From NCBI GenBank assembly GCA_018697195.1, contig CM031858.1, positions 84,689,034 through 84,753,033 of the forward strand: DNA of 64,000 nucleotides, read 5' to 3'. Numbering within the stretch: the first letter of the stretch is position 1; each line of letters begins with the position of its first letter. The DNA comes from Certhia americana. Lineage: Eukaryota; Chordata; Aves; Passeriformes; Certhiidae. The translations under genes were made by a program, and so were the position numbers. The notes beneath the pieces are model-generated. The model did no database searches and was not told the DNA's origin. It saw nothing but the letters and a program-made list of their open reading frames with translations. Below are positions 11,226 through 23,816 of the stretch, one piece after another.

Positions 11226-12029
11226 TAGATGATTAATATATTGGAATAGACTGAACTGCATCTGAATGTTTTAATATCAGATTTATGGGCTGGAGACAGC
11301 CTTCTTTGCTCTTCTCTGTTGCAAAATATGGATAACTTTAAGTGCAGTTGTTATACAATGGTAGCAGTTGTCATCCTCAACAATTTCTGTACTATGTATT
11401 TCATAAGTACAGTCTGAAGAACCATTTCATGTTCCAAAACACTTACATTTCAACTCTAAAGAACAAGTAGTACACAAGCATAAGCAACATGTAACACTGA
11501 ATGTGGGTTTAGCTCTCTTAATTTTAGACCTAGTCAATACCATAATAGATTTCATTTGTGTATCTCTGTGTGAACGACAGCAAATCTCTAACAAAGATGC
11601 TTCAAAAGATGCATGAGTAGGGCATGACTCTGCTAATGGATGTCTTTGTACAGACAAGCTTAATAACTCTGACAAATGAGCTTTAGAATATCATGCAAGG
11701 CCACTTAAGAGGTTATTGTTCTGCCCCCAGCTGTCTGCCAAATCATCTACTAATTACTACCTCCCACAAAATTAGTAGAAGTAATAGAAGTAGAAATAAT
11801 GTGAGCTGATTCTTTATCCCTAATAAAACTCCATCAGTTAGTTGAGCCTGTAGCTTATGTAAAAGACTATACGCTGGCACTGCTCCTTTGTGCCATACTT
11901 ACAAAGCAATTTCGCGCCTAAAGATGAGGTATGAGTCTTCATAGTGGTGCTGTGCAGTATGATAAACCTGACAGTAGAAAATATAATTGAACATTTGTAA
12001 TTAACAAATTACATTTGGGGTTTTGTGGC
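11226..12029. other. Unique AT-rich DNA, no gene seen
   Basis: No gene or repeat family was recognised in this interval. Confidence 0.5.
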
Positions 12030-12113
12030 TTTTTTTTTTTTTTTTTTTTTGTTTGGTTGTTTTTGGGGGTTGTTTTGTTTTGTTTTGATTTGATTTTGTT
12101 TCTTTTTGTCATT
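12030..12113 (+). repeat. Poly-T run and T/G-rich low-complexity tract
   Basis: A 21-base T run (12030-12050) is followed by T/G-rich sequence made of TTTTG-type units up to about 12113. It lies just upstream of a CR1 tail fragment. Confidence 0.9.
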
Positions 12114-12130
12114 AAAAGATGTGATCAAAT

Positions 12131-12172
12131 ACAGAATCACAGAAGGGTTTGCGTTGGAAGGGACCTTAAAAG
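12131..12172 (-). mobile_element. CR1 LINE terminal remnant
   Basis: About 40 bp matching the extreme CR1 3' end in reverse complement: ACAGAATCACAGAAGG, then GTTGGAAGGGACCTTAAAA. The rest of the element is missing, so this is a very short 5'-truncated insertion. Confidence 0.75.
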
Positions 12173-15100
12173 CGTTCATGGCTTTAAAGACAAAGCATTG
12201 TTTTTCCTTTGTCTTTCCTTTTCCTTGGTTAAAAGTAACCAAATTGTCTTCATTATATTCTTATTTCCCTGTCTTAAGATACTTGCATGGTTAGTGTTGC
12301 TGTGACAAGGGTAATCATAGTGACATTACAGTATCTTTTATTTTATCCTTTCTTTTCTCTTGATTATGATTGGTTGCTCTAAATGTAGCAGTCATAACAA
12401 AATTACACTTTAACTTGATCTGGATAGAGTGTTTCAAAAGATAACTGCTCACAGAGGTAGAGCGGCAGAATTTTTCAGTCAGCAATAGAACCTGCCTGAT
12501 GTGTTTCATTTGGCATAGTTTTTCAAAGTAGTTTCAAATTACAGCACTTTGAAGTCCTTTGAAGAACTGATTTCTACCTTGTGTGATCTAAACAGTTGAA
12601 AAAATTTTGCATGAAAGGGAGAGTTGTGTTGGGTTTTCTTTATTTTTTTATAGAAGTACAACTTTTCCCCCTGTGTCTTCTTTACTAATATATGCCTAGT
12701 TTTTGGTTAAACAAGGTATTTAAATGTGGGCTTAAATCTTAGTGGGTGAACTCATGCCATTCTAGTTGAATGAACAGTTAAATGATTTTCTGATTCTTGA
12801 TTCCTTGTGCTCTCTGCCTCTTTCCTGAGATCAGCATTTTGTAACTAAGATGTAGACTGTTCTAAGAGCTAGTGTTTAGCTGGGTTTAATGTTTATTTTT
12901 CCTGAAGGTTCTTGGTTTGTATCAGTTTGTTTCAGTGAACTCAGTAAGTGAAACTCTTTGATATTAGATAGGCTGGAATGTTACTTGCTGTAGATTTCCA
13001 ACCCTATTTGCTCAAACTGCAAACACTTTGTAGATTTGTCTTGCACTTTGACCATTTGCAGTTCTTCATGACAATTCTTTCTATCAGTTGGGCTTCTTGG
13101 TGATACTGTATTGCACTCAAAAAATTACAGCTGTAGTATTTTTAGTACTGGTAACAACAGTCTCAGATGAGACTCAATACTGAGAAGAACTTATCTCATT
13201 CAGTAGCTACGCTACATTTCCATTTAAAATGGAAAATGTAATAACACAAGATTGACTGTGACATTTAATTTTCCATCCATAGTACAAGATGATTTCTCTG
13301 AAAGCAGATATTTTTTGTTTAGTAAAATATATTCCTGAGCACTATTTGGATAATGAGAAGATTTTAAATGAAAAGGAATTGCATAATGTTATTAATGGCA
13401 TTCTGAAATTAATGTCTATATATGCTCTTGTGCATCAGTCCTAAAAAGCATTAGAATTTTTAGGTTTGCCTGTGAAATTTATCTAGTGAACAAAAATATA
13501 TAGGAGCTGTATAGGACTTCAAAATCATGCCAGTATTAAAATCAAAATCAAAATATTTGGAGGTTAAGCAAAAAAAAATCAAGGAGTAAGACAAGCATCA
13601 CTTAGCAGATTGTTAGATTGAAGAGTAGAAAATCTTGTTTTCTAAGTTCAATAAAAACTGATCACAAAAAAACTATTTAAATATTTTGAGATAAGCCCCC
13701 CCAAAAGGTTAAAGAAAAAAACCAAAAACTATCAATGTCATAAATGTAGTCCTATTTCACAATTTTTGTCCATTAATTTCTAGATGTTACATGAATTGCC
13801 ATTTTTAATGAAAGAATATAATTTCTGTTCCCTGAAATTGCAATGTGTGAAAACTAGTTTGTGCTTTCATAGTTCATTATTATCCCTCTGAGAGGGATAG
13901 TCAAGGACCAAATCTGAAATTCTGAAATAGCTTACAAGTTAATGCACTACAGGAATACAGATGGACTCTGCTGAAGTAGCTGGGTGATGAAAGGATTGCA
14001 CAAGCCAATGCATGACATGTTTAATGTGATATGTAGGCATGAATCAAAGTCTGGTGCTGCAAAATCCATAGCTCTGGCAGATGTTTCAGAAGCACTGCAC
14101 TAAAACAAACAAACAGGGAAGAGACCCAGTTGTGAGTCTTTTTGATATAAATGAGAGGAAAGCAGTGAAGCAAGGCAAATTCTCCATATCCCTCTTCTAC
14201 CCTCCAGGCTACAAATGTCTCTGAGGCCCAAATCTCAGTACATGAAAAGTAACTTTGAATTTAAGAAAGATCCAACTCATGCAAAGAAGTTTTACAAAAT
14301 AGTTCCACAGAAATGGTATGATTCATACTGAGCTATCCATTGAGTTTGCTGTGAGAAACAATGAATCAGCTTTCAGGCTTTTGTTTATTGGGGTGAGAAA
14401 GGGCTTCTACTAGGCATATAAAGCAGCATTGTAGAGAGACAAAAATGGCAGATTGAAAAGATTATTTTTGATCTGGTAATGCGTTCTCTGTTTGGTTGTG
14501 TACAAACCTTGTGATTGATTCATGAAAATAGACAGTAGTTCAAAGCCTTTACTTACTTCAATTGAGGTTTATTCTTCCACATTTTGTATAACTAAAAAGG
14601 AAATATCTAGAGTAAGAATGATTTGAGTTTTCTAAATAGTCAACACTGAGAGAAGGAGACTTTTTGAAGTCATATCTACTTAGTACTGAAATAAGGGCAT
14701 ACCATAAATAGAATAATTCATCATTAAAATGGAAAATTTTTCCTGACTGTATGACAGACTGGTTGATTAGCTTGGACCAGATACTTATCTCTTTGAGGGC
14801 TAAATTTAGATGACAAGATTTATACCATAAGTTTCACTTAGAAATATGAGGTAGTCTTCCCTCAAGAATACTAGCAGCCAAATCAAATCAGCCCTTGGAA
14901 TATTTTTCTCTAGAGTATAAATGAGAAGAAACACTATTAAACTCTTAAACTCTAGCCAAGGTCAACATCAATGCTTATTAATTAGTGCTCTTAAATGCTT
15001 TGTGTAAGTCCTCTGTTTCTGAAAGCTAAATAATTTCTTTTAAAGTAGTTGGATGTGGTCCTCCCATATCTTTTAGGAATTCTACTTTGAATTTTCCAAG

Positions 15101-15239
15101 TTTTCTACTCTCCTTTACAATCTTACAGGATTTGTACACTTCTCTTATTTCCATTTTTAAACATAGCATTTTGTAACAGTTATGTATAATAGCCAGATAA
15201 TAGTTAACCAGAAGACACTAATTTTAGAATCCTCTTCCA
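12173..15239. other. Unique AT-rich DNA, no gene seen
   Basis: About 3 kb without a recognised repeat family, exon or RNA gene. Confidence 0.55.
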
Positions 15240-15905
15240 CCTGGAGTTTAGCATAGACTTTGACATTGTCTACCACAGCATTCTTCTGGAGAAGCTGGCA
15301 GGCCATGCCTTGGACAGGTGTGCCATTCTCTGCATTAAAAACTGCCTGGATGGATGAACCCAGAGAGTAGTGGTGAATGGAATTGCATCCAGTTGCTGGC
15401 CAGTCACTAGTGGGATTCCTCAGGGATCTGTGTTGGGTCCAGTCCTGTTTTACATCTTTATTGATGATCCGAATGAGGGGATTGATTGCACACTCGGTCA
15501 GTATGCAGATGACAGAAGCTGGGTGCGAGTGTCAACCTGCTGAAGGGAAGGAAGGCTCTACAGAGGGATATGGACAGGCTGGATCCATGGCATGAGATCA
15601 GCAAAATGGTTCAACAAGCAGAGTAGCAGGTCCTACACTTCAGTCACAAGAACCCCAGGCAGCACAACTGGCTGGGGGCAGGGAGTTTGGAATGGAACAT
15701 TAGCCAGAGCTGAGCTTAGGTGTCCAGGGTGGTGAATGTCTCCCTGTATTCAGCATTGGTGAGGCCCCATCTTGAGTCTTGTGTTTAGTTTTGGACCTCT
15801 CATTCAAGAAAGATATCGACGTGCTGGTGGTGTCCAGAGCAGGGCAACTAAGCTGGTGCAGAGTCGGGAGACTGTGTCACATAATGAGTGGCTGAGAGAA
15901 ATTAA
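15240..15905 (+). pseudogene. CR1 LINE ORF2 fragment (reverse transcriptase C-terminal part), degenerate
   Basis: Sense-strand CR1 sequence covering part of the ORF2 reverse transcriptase and the region after it. In one frame the conserved palm segment is readable: IPQGSVLGP at 15415-15441 and the catalytic YADD box at 15502-15513. Upstream, FDTVYHSILLEKLAG (from about 15259) fits the preceding RT block. The frame is interrupted by stops and indels. Around 15690-15735 the expected CR1 order is shortened, which suggests an internal deletion. The element is truncated at both ends and lacks the CR1 3' UTR, so it cannot be functional. RT would have driven target-primed reverse transcription in an intact element. 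Confidence 0.9.
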
Positions 15906-16025
15906 TTTTATGATTCCAGCATGTTTAAGTCTGATAGCTTTAAAACATATCTGCAGTTATGTCAGTATAAAAATGTTTTTCCTTCACAAAAGCACGGAAA
16001 TTCACAGTTAAATTTGATAGCTGTT

Positions 16026-16602
16026 TGTCATGGTTTTACCTGAGTCAGCAACCAAACCCCAGGCAACCTCATGGCCACTCCCATGAGGAGCAAACCAGAA
16101 AGGCAAAAGCTGGGTTTTGCCTCAACTTGTGGGTTGAGACAAAGGCAGTTTAATAGGGAAACCAAAAGCTGTGAGTACAACCAAAGCAAAACAAGGAATT
16201 AATTCACTGCTTCCAATGGGCAGGCAGGTATTCAGCCATCTCCAGGAGAGAAGGGTCCTAATAATAATGGTTACTTGGGAAGATAAACACCATCACCAAA
16301 TGTCTTCCCCACCCCTTCTTCCTTCTTCCCTCCACTTTATATACTGAGCATGATTGTCATATGGTTTGGAATATCCCATTGGTCAGTCGGGCCTCCCTTG
16401 CATCCTCCCCCTCCCCAGACCCCTCACCAACAAGGCAGTACCAAAGAAGAAAAGGCCTTGGGTTTTGGTGTAAATCATACTCAACAATAACAGAAGCATC
16501 TCTGTAATATCAGTTCTGTCCTGTGTTCAGCACAAATACAAAAGACAACCCCATATCAGCCACTGTGAAGACAATTAACTCTACCCAGCTGAAACCAGCA
16601 CA
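16026..16602 (-). mobile_element. Solo LTR of an avian endogenous retrovirus (minus strand)
   Basis: The left end is TGTCATGGTTTTACC and the right end CAGCTGAAACCAGCACA, which gives TG...CA on either strand. On the minus strand it reads as a widespread bird LTR. It starts with the CTGGTTTCAGCTGGGTAGAG region, has a TATATAAAG TATA box (plus-strand CTTTATATA, 16335-16343) and a likely ATTAAA polyadenylation signal (plus-strand TTTAAT, 16149-16154). It ends in GGTAAAACCATGACA. The 5 bp flanks (CTGTT and CTTGC) do not match, so no target-site duplication is supported. No internal retroviral genes remain. It is probably ERVL-like, from memory of the family. Confidence 0.85.
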
Positions 16603-18256
16603 CTTGCCTTTTGTACACTGCTGCATCTCTCTTTAAGGATGATGTGATACATTAATCACTCATTCAATCCAGTATTTGAACTCAGATGGTGGTTATGAAA
16701 ACTCTAATGGATACTTGGGTACAGCCTTGACCAGGATGCAAATGACATGAATGCATTTTAGGACTTTTAGACTGGTTATACATGTTAAGGAAGGTCTTTT
16801 TACTCCTTTGTAAAGTGCTTTCCCTCCCCCTTCTTCTAAGGTCCTCAGCTTCATGGGCTACCTCCCCTGTACCCAGTCTAGAGCTGAGAACAATAGATCC
16901 TGGTTTTAAAGGGGCTTCTAGTGAAACAGTAAACTTTGAAAAAGATAAATCTGATTTATTGCTCCAAATGCTGATGTGAATGAGAGGTGACTTAAGTCTC
17001 TAAAGTATTTTTTTACTTTCACTTTGCATTGTTTTTTAAAAAGTTAGCCATAGTTGTATTTTAGTAATATCACTGTTCTCAGATTTTGAGAAAACCAGCT
17101 TTGCAATCTTCCTGAGGCCTAGTCCTGAGAGATAAAATCATTCTATCAAAAATAAGAAAAGGGAAAGGGAAATTAAAATGATTCTCATCCTCAAGCCAAG
17201 ATGACAAAAGACAGAAGAAATTCTCAAGGCTTTCTTGCATTTTTCAAAGGTAACTAAAAAAGATATCATTAGAAAAATGTGATGCACACAAATTCTATCA
17301 AGAGAAATTGTGTGTTCTGAAATGCAGGCATGGAGCCAGTAAATAACCAAAGATATGGCACTTCAAGTGGTCCGAGTCTAATTTTCACTCACACTTGATG
17401 TTTGTTGAAGCAGCCTGTTTTATATACATGTTCCTGAGCTATTCACAGTTAAGTCAGAGGAAAAAGCCTTTGAAGATCTTCAAACAAGATTTGCATGTGT
17501 TTGAGACCTAAACACTTTTATTATATTTTTCTTCCCCAAACCACTGTATAACAATGAATTTTCCTTTTGCAAGTATACACATAGCAATCTAACATTGTGC
17601 AGAGCCTTGGTATTTATCTCAAAGCTGGCAACATAAGGATTCCAAGGAAGATATCTCCCACTTTAGGAACTTCAATTTAGTCTGTTAGATGTCCCCTGCA
17701 AGTAGCAAATCTAACTGTACCTTTTCATTTGTCATAAGTGAAGAAAAAGCAGTTCATCTGACTTGTTGGCATTCTTGACTTTACTGTGGATTTTAACCCA
17801 CCCTCTCCTTGCACTACAGTAACAAGCATTCATTATTTCAAATATATTACTAGAGAGTATGTGATCCATAAAATATGTTGATTTAGTAGGACTATAATGA
17901 ATAGAATGTCCAAATATAACTTAGACAATTATGTTTACTAGAAGAAAATTGCATGCAGTGAACAACTCATTCCTTTTCAAAAATATATTTTATGCTATAT
18001 CAATATGTAAGCAAGCAAATATACCTTAAGTTGGTAGCTAAAATCAAACTATTTTTGTTTGACTCTATTTACACAGAAGTTTTCTCCATAAAATTTTTGA
18101 CTTTGCAGGATAAATGTTTGCTAGGAAGGTGGAAGGGCAAAGACTGCTCCAGCAGTCCAACTATAAGGATATTCACCTTGGAGGTAGATTCTCAAGTTTC
18201 AGTTCCTCTCACAAATAATATTTATATATTTGCACAAGCCAGAGTACTTTCAGTAA

Positions 18257-18451
18257 AACTGGCTTAGACTTCTCAGAGTAGATTTGAAAATCTTATCCAA
18301 TCGCTTGAAAGAGATGTTTGAACATAGGGTCACTTTCAAATGGAAGGACTTAATAGATACCACTTTTATTTTAAGTGAAGACTTTCCTGACAGTGCATTT
18401 TCTGAGAAAGAACAGGACTGGTTAAACCAGTTGTCTACGGAAGAAGTCACG
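18257..18451 (+). other. Protein-like open frame, unassigned
   Basis: A 65-codon stretch between in-frame stops (TAA at 18254 and TAA at 18452), with its first ATG at codon 20. The translation is rich in charged residues with an exon-like mix (for example KWKDLIDT and SEKEQDWLNQL). This is unusual in AT-rich non-coding DNA, but 65 codons is within chance expectation. I recognise no family. It could be a coding exon, a degraded transposase or gene fragment, or coincidence. Splice signals were not convincingly identified. Confidence 0.2.
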
Positions 18452-19736
18452 TAACTTTTAATTTTGGCAATGCAAAGCTCAGATTTGGATACAATTGATA
18501 CTAGCTCCCAGGTATTACCATAGAAGTGAGACATAAGTGGAATTTATTCACTGATTTTTAGCTTGGGGGCTGCAGGACACACTTCCAGACTTGGCATCAT
18601 ATCTGACTGGTTTAGCATAGAAAGTAATATTTGGCAGTCAGAGACATCTAAAGCAGTATGGCACGCCTGAGCCTTGTATGGGGAAATTGGGTACTCCAGG
18701 TTTAAATTCTTCAAGGAAATTAAAAAACAAAACCAACAAAAAAACCCCGAAAAAAAAAATTAACCAAATATTTTACTTCCACTTGAAACTTTGGAAACAT
18801 TAAGTGACTTTTGAATATAACAGAACTGAGACATCCAAGATTGTGTGTATACAGCAGATGCCTGCATTTAACAGTGTAATTTTTTTCTCTCCAATGTGTC
18901 ATGTTCTTAACAGGTGTGTTCCTATTCCCAGTGTCCTCATCATGCCTGTTCTGGTAGAAACCAAACTCTCTTCCCCAGGCTTAACAGCAGCTTCCAGGCC
19001 TACCAAAGTCAATGTGATCTCCATGGTGGCTCAGTGACAACCTTTTAGTGAGGTGTCAGCTCTAGACAAGGCACAGGTTTGGCATGCAAAACTACAGGCT
19101 TCCCCCAAGCAAGTATAAAAGCTCATTGAATACAAAACGTAAGTAAAATGGTCAACTACAGTTTCCTTCCACTCTTGTCACAGCTATAGCTGTACAATAT
19201 TCCTGAGTAACTCCTGAAGAATGTGATTAATGGCAGCTTTTTCTACTAAGATCTACAAGTGGTGTTGAAAACTGTATTGCTAATACTGAAATACATATGC
19301 ATAGCTTAGAAATGTACATAACGTAGTTTTATATATGATGCTTCTGGACTTTTATTTATGCCTTTGTGCAAACATGTGCTTTTCATATTTTCATATTTTC
19401 ATATCTTATCAAATAAAGTAAATTTATTCCACTAGGAGACATGCATTTATCTAATTTCTTCTGCCTTTGTCTTCTGGGGAAGAATTCCTGTGTATGTGCC
19501 ATGTGCATGTGTTTTAGCTCCTTTAAGCTAGTTCAGAGCAGGGGGAATAGACAGAGCTTTAATAGGCTCTAAGAAAGCAAAATTCTAATTGTTCTACCTG
19601 TTTTGAAAGATAGATTTTAAAAAATCATTACCTTTTTTCTACTTATGAGGCACATATCTTTAAAATGTTGCCTAATTAAAAATCCCAGGATTTTTTGTAC
19701 TAATGTTTTTCCTCCTTTTAATCACACTACAAAGAA

Positions 19737-19770
19737 TGAATGGTAGATAAGACACTGAATGGTAGATAAG
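19737..19770 (+). repeat. Two-copy 19 bp direct duplication
   Basis: TGAATGGTAGATAAG occurs at 19737-19751 and again at 19756-19770, an offset of 19 bp. Confidence 0.85.
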
Positions 19771-22132
19771 TTTTTCAGAATCTACACTTGCTAGTAGAAT
19801 TTTTCGTCAGTGGTAGTATTGGGGTGATTGCAGCTTAACAGAAGTAATGCTGTAGCCACGTTTCTGTGGCCAGGTTCCCTGTCTACCATTGAAAGTGGAA
19901 GATCTTCCTTAGTGCAGGTGTCAAGGGAGCTGTTTGGCATGGCAGTGTCAGTGAGAGCTTAGGGACTCCTCAGTGCAGGCATCATTGATTCAAAAGACAG
20001 TTATAGCTCCTCTGGAATCGTTTGGCCTATCCCCATAAATACACCCTTAGGGACACTAAAGCACATATTACTGGAACAATAGTGTGTGATAGCTGTTCGT
20101 TCAGTTTTACACTGTTGATACTGTAGTTGAAGGTGTCATTCAACCTTTAGACAAAAGTAGTTAGAAGATTATTTTACACTTCCAGCCTAGGAAGCAGTTG
20201 TAGCCACTTTTTTGTTAAGGTTAAGATCTGTATTATCTTAAATCCTGGGAAATCTTAGTTAAAAGTCCTACAGTGACAATAAGAAAAACTGGACTGTATT
20301 GGGGCAATTTGCTATGATTGAAGGAATTGTCTTTATTACCCTTCCCTCTTTATGTTGTTGAAAGACTTTTTCTCAGTTCATCTTGCTCTTTGTCCATGTT
20401 CTCAGTCAATAATTCTCTTTGTTTGTGTCCACATATAATTTATTTAAGTGGTTTGTTTTTTTTTTTTTGCTATGCACTATATACTTTTATTTTAGAGACA
20501 GTAAAAATGCCAGATTGCTGTTTCTGTGCATTACATTAACCAAATTCGGAAGTGTAATATGCCATGAAGTACTTAGCCATAGGAAATCAGTATTGCTTTA
20601 GGGAGAAAACAAATGAAGTCTCAATAACACAATGTGTGGATAATAGAAATTAGTGCAGAAAAAGTGTGAAGATAGGTCTGACATTCACCTCTACAAGAGC
20701 TGGGGAGCTTATACAACATTTAAGGTCTTTATATTATTGTAAAAGTAACTCCAAAACTTCATAATGATTACCTATTCAGACAGACCAAAGGATGTAGTCA
20801 ACCAATGCCAAAGGCAGTTGATCTTGATCATCCTCCCCCTTCCTGTCCTGTTCTTGTCCCTTGCATGTCACCATACATTGGTCACAATACATAATGTTTA
20901 ACATAATGCTTTGTAAGGCTTCTCTCCAATAACAGAAAAAATAAAATGCTTACCTTACATTTCAATGTTGGCCAGCTAGACAAATATTCTTTTCCTGAAT
21001 ATCTGTATTAACAGTAAACATCCAGATCATGTATGTATTTAAAAGATTATTGTTGCATTAACTTCTGAAAGAAGACAATCAAGCCAAATTATTTTTTTCC
21101 ATCTCAACATGTGGCTATTAAAAAACAAACAAATCCACACACCTCAATCCTCCACAACTCCCCTGAACAAAAAAATATTTTTTCATGGTTTTCACCCTAT
21201 AAAATGGTGTAACTGCAGGAGTCATGACATCATGAAAGGAACAGGTTTTGCCTGCAGATTTCTCAAAGGATTTGACTTCCACTGATTTGGTATGAGAACA
21301 AAGTCAAGCTGATTATGTTACATAGAGAAGCACTCATTCATTTATTCCAGGCAAACATTGTCATATAACCAGGATTTCAGTTTTTGTCATTCACATCATA
21401 TCAAGAAAAAATTACGCTGACACTTTCTAATTTACTTTATAGAAATGAGTAGAAACCAGTGTTTGAGAGCTTGGTTGGCTTTGGAGGAGGAAAATTAAGA
21501 GGATACAATACAGGCTGCTAAAATTAGAGCAGGACGGAGAATAAGAACTTCTTTGCTGTCTAAGCATTCTGATGAATATGAGATTAAATTAATTAGGAAA
21601 ATGAGATTTCTTCTCAAGCTTAGTGGTACTTTAACTGAGATGTTTGCTATCTGACACTGAGACCACCTTTTGCAAGGCAGCAGCATCCATGGGTTTAAGC
21701 TCCCTTTTATCCCCTTGACAGATCAGTCTCACCCACACCGACCACTGGGAAAGTCCATTGACAAGGCTAACTCCTGCACCTTGCAGGAATATTAGGACCA
21801 GGCCAGTTGGGCAACTCAAAAATCATGCCATTGGCCCTTTTATCTATTACTTGACACTATTAAGCTTACCAATGCAGACATGGGCTACATGTGCAAAGAA
21901 TATCTTTACTGTAGCCCAGTTATATCTGAATTACTGAGATATGATGCTTCCATATGATCGACAGTGGTTTTTTTCCAAATGTATTTCTTCATTCCATGGA
22001 TGAGTGCAGAAAGGAAAAAGGTGCCCCATTAGAAAAATAATGATGTAATACTTTAGAAATTCAGAGAATTGATTAATTTCTTTTTAATTTGGCTAGTGTA
22101 GTGTTTGTCTCCTTTTTATTTGGAAGGCAATC

Positions 22133-22233
22133 CTATGTAATGTGCTCTAGTGGACACTGAGCAGGGAGGTTGGTCTAGATGACCTCCAATGATCCCTCCC
22201 AACCTTAGCCATTCTGTGAAATTCTGTGAAATT
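22133..22233 (+). mobile_element. CR1 LINE 3'-terminal fragment with tail repeat
   Basis: Sense-strand CR1 3' end with the landmarks GAGCAGGGAGGTTGG, CTAGATGACCTCCA and CCCTCCCAACCTTAGCCATT. It ends in two copies of ATTCTGTGAA, the CR1 terminal short repeat. It is 5'-truncated to about 100 bp. Confidence 0.9.
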
Positions 22234-23173
22234 ACTCAGACTGGATATCAAGTCGGAGAATCAGCCTTCTTTTTTTATTTTTCATGATGATATAATTGTG
22301 AAATAGCCTCTATTTTTGACTTCAGATTTTAAAAAAAAAACAACCAAGGAAAAGGTGTTGCTTTGAAAATTCACTTAAAAGTATTACAGCTACAAAAATT
22401 CATTTGCAGGAGGTCGTTAATGGGTTCATTTTCAATGGGTCATTGATGAAGTTATTGTTGTCACAGGAACATTTCCATATTGGCAAAAACAGCAGTCTAA
22501 ATGGGTCTTTTTTGATTTTTGTAGTGGTCAGTCAAGTAAATAAAATGAAGACATGCGTAAAAAAATACAAGGAGGAGACTATTATTCTATTCAAGAAAAA
22601 AAAAATTGTTAAGACTTTGCTAACCTGGAGTTCACCTGCCAGAAATCATATTGATACTAATTACATTACTGATTCAAAATAATGAGATGGATTCCAAATC
22701 ATCACTAATAAAGTTATGATAATTAATTACTGAGATATCAAGAATAATAAACCCTCTTACTATTCTCATTATATTTGGGCTCCACGGAAATGGAATATGA
22801 GGAGAAAAAAAAATCATTAAAAGAAATACAAAGTAATAGAGTTGCTTCAGCCTAGCTTTAACTTTTTAATTAGTTTTTACAAGTTATCACTGCAATGAAA
22901 TACTTTTCATACATATATAAGTGATATTTCCCTGAAAAGCAAAGACCTTGGTTAGTAATATAAGCATTATTATGGCAGTGGAACAGCAAATGTACATTGC
23001 CTTCTAGAGCAAAATAATATTTCAGTATTACATGAAGATTATTTAGGTATTGGTGATTAATAATGCAGTATAGTTTTTAAATTTTTCAATTTCATTAACT
23101 TTTAATTTAAGAGTCTGTATACACTTTTTTTCACATATTCTGTATCAAAAAGCAAAAAAAAAAAGTGATTTTT
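22234..23173. other. Unique AT-rich DNA, no gene seen
   Basis: No gene or repeat family was recognised. A 92-codon plus-strand frame at 22404-22682 is Lys/Ile-rich and looks like chance. Confidence 0.5.
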
Positions 23174-23240
23174 CATAGAGTCATAGTATATCCTGAGTTG
23201 GAAGGGATCCACAAGGATCATCAAGTCCAACTCCTGAACT
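23174..23240 (-). mobile_element. CR1 LINE 3'-terminal fragment
   Basis: Reverse complement of a CR1 3' end. It shows CATAGAGTCATAGTATATCC, then GAGTTGGAAGGGATCCACAA and ATCATCAAGTCCAACTCC. This 'hinge' sequence (CCTGAGTTGGAAGGGA) marks a different CR1 subfamily from the copy at 4522. It is truncated to about 70 bp. Confidence 0.85.
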
Positions 23241-23497
23241 AAAAACATATCAGATTCCGATGAGTTCAAGTTTTTGCTGTCAACATTCATCTTCTATGAT
23301 GCCATTTGGTATTGTCTATCAAGGAGATTGTTGCATGTGAATTTAAAATATTGAGGACCAACTTCTCCAAATAAACAAAACCAAAAAAGAATTCTTATAT
23401 TCTCTTAAGGAAGAGTGACTCTTATTGGAAATTCTGCTGCAAAACTATTTCTTCAAGAAGCTCTACTGGAGATACATCTCATGAAACCCTCATTTAA

Positions 23498-23525
23498 TTT
23501 TTTTTTTTTTTTTTTTTTTTTTTTT
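23498..23525 (+). repeat. 28-base T run
   Basis: The longest T homopolymer in the window. It lies 14 bp left of the 3' end of a minus-strand CR1 copy. Confidence 0.95.
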
Positions 23526-23539
23526 GAGTTATCAGACCA

Positions 23540-23816
23540 CAGAATCACAGAATCTACTAAGTTGGAAGAGACCTTCAAGATCATCGAGTCCAATCCATGC
23601 TCTGAAACCTCAACTAGACTGTGGCACCAAGTGCCACATCCAGACTTTTTTTTAAACACATCCAGGGATGGTGAGTCCACCACCTCCCCAGGCAGGCCAT
23701 TCCAGTACTTTATCACTCTTTCCATAAAAAACCTTTTCCTAGTATCCAACCTATATTTCCCTTGGCACAGCTCGAGAATGTGTCCTCTCTTTCTGTCTGT
23801 TGTTGCTTGGAGAAAT
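23540..23816 (-). mobile_element. CR1 LINE 3' end
   Basis: About 277 bp of CR1 3' UTR in reverse complement. The order is CAGAATCACAGAATC, TTGGAAGAGACCTTCAAGAT, CATCGAGTCCAATCCATG, CCAGGGATGGTGAGTCCACC, TTCCAGTACTTTATCACTC, then CTTGGCACAGCTCGAGAATG. It is 5'-truncated. A 98-codon minus-strand frame lies inside it but is non-coding 3' UTR. Confidence 0.92.

Larger units (their letters stand above)
16603..22132. other. Unique AT-rich DNA, no gene seen
   Basis: About 5.5 kb without a recognised repeat family. A small direct duplication (19737-19770), a short TTTTCATA repeat (19381-19405) and a 13-base T run (20456-20468) are the only low-complexity features noted. A protein-like open frame at 18257-18451 is listed separately. 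Confidence 0.5.
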
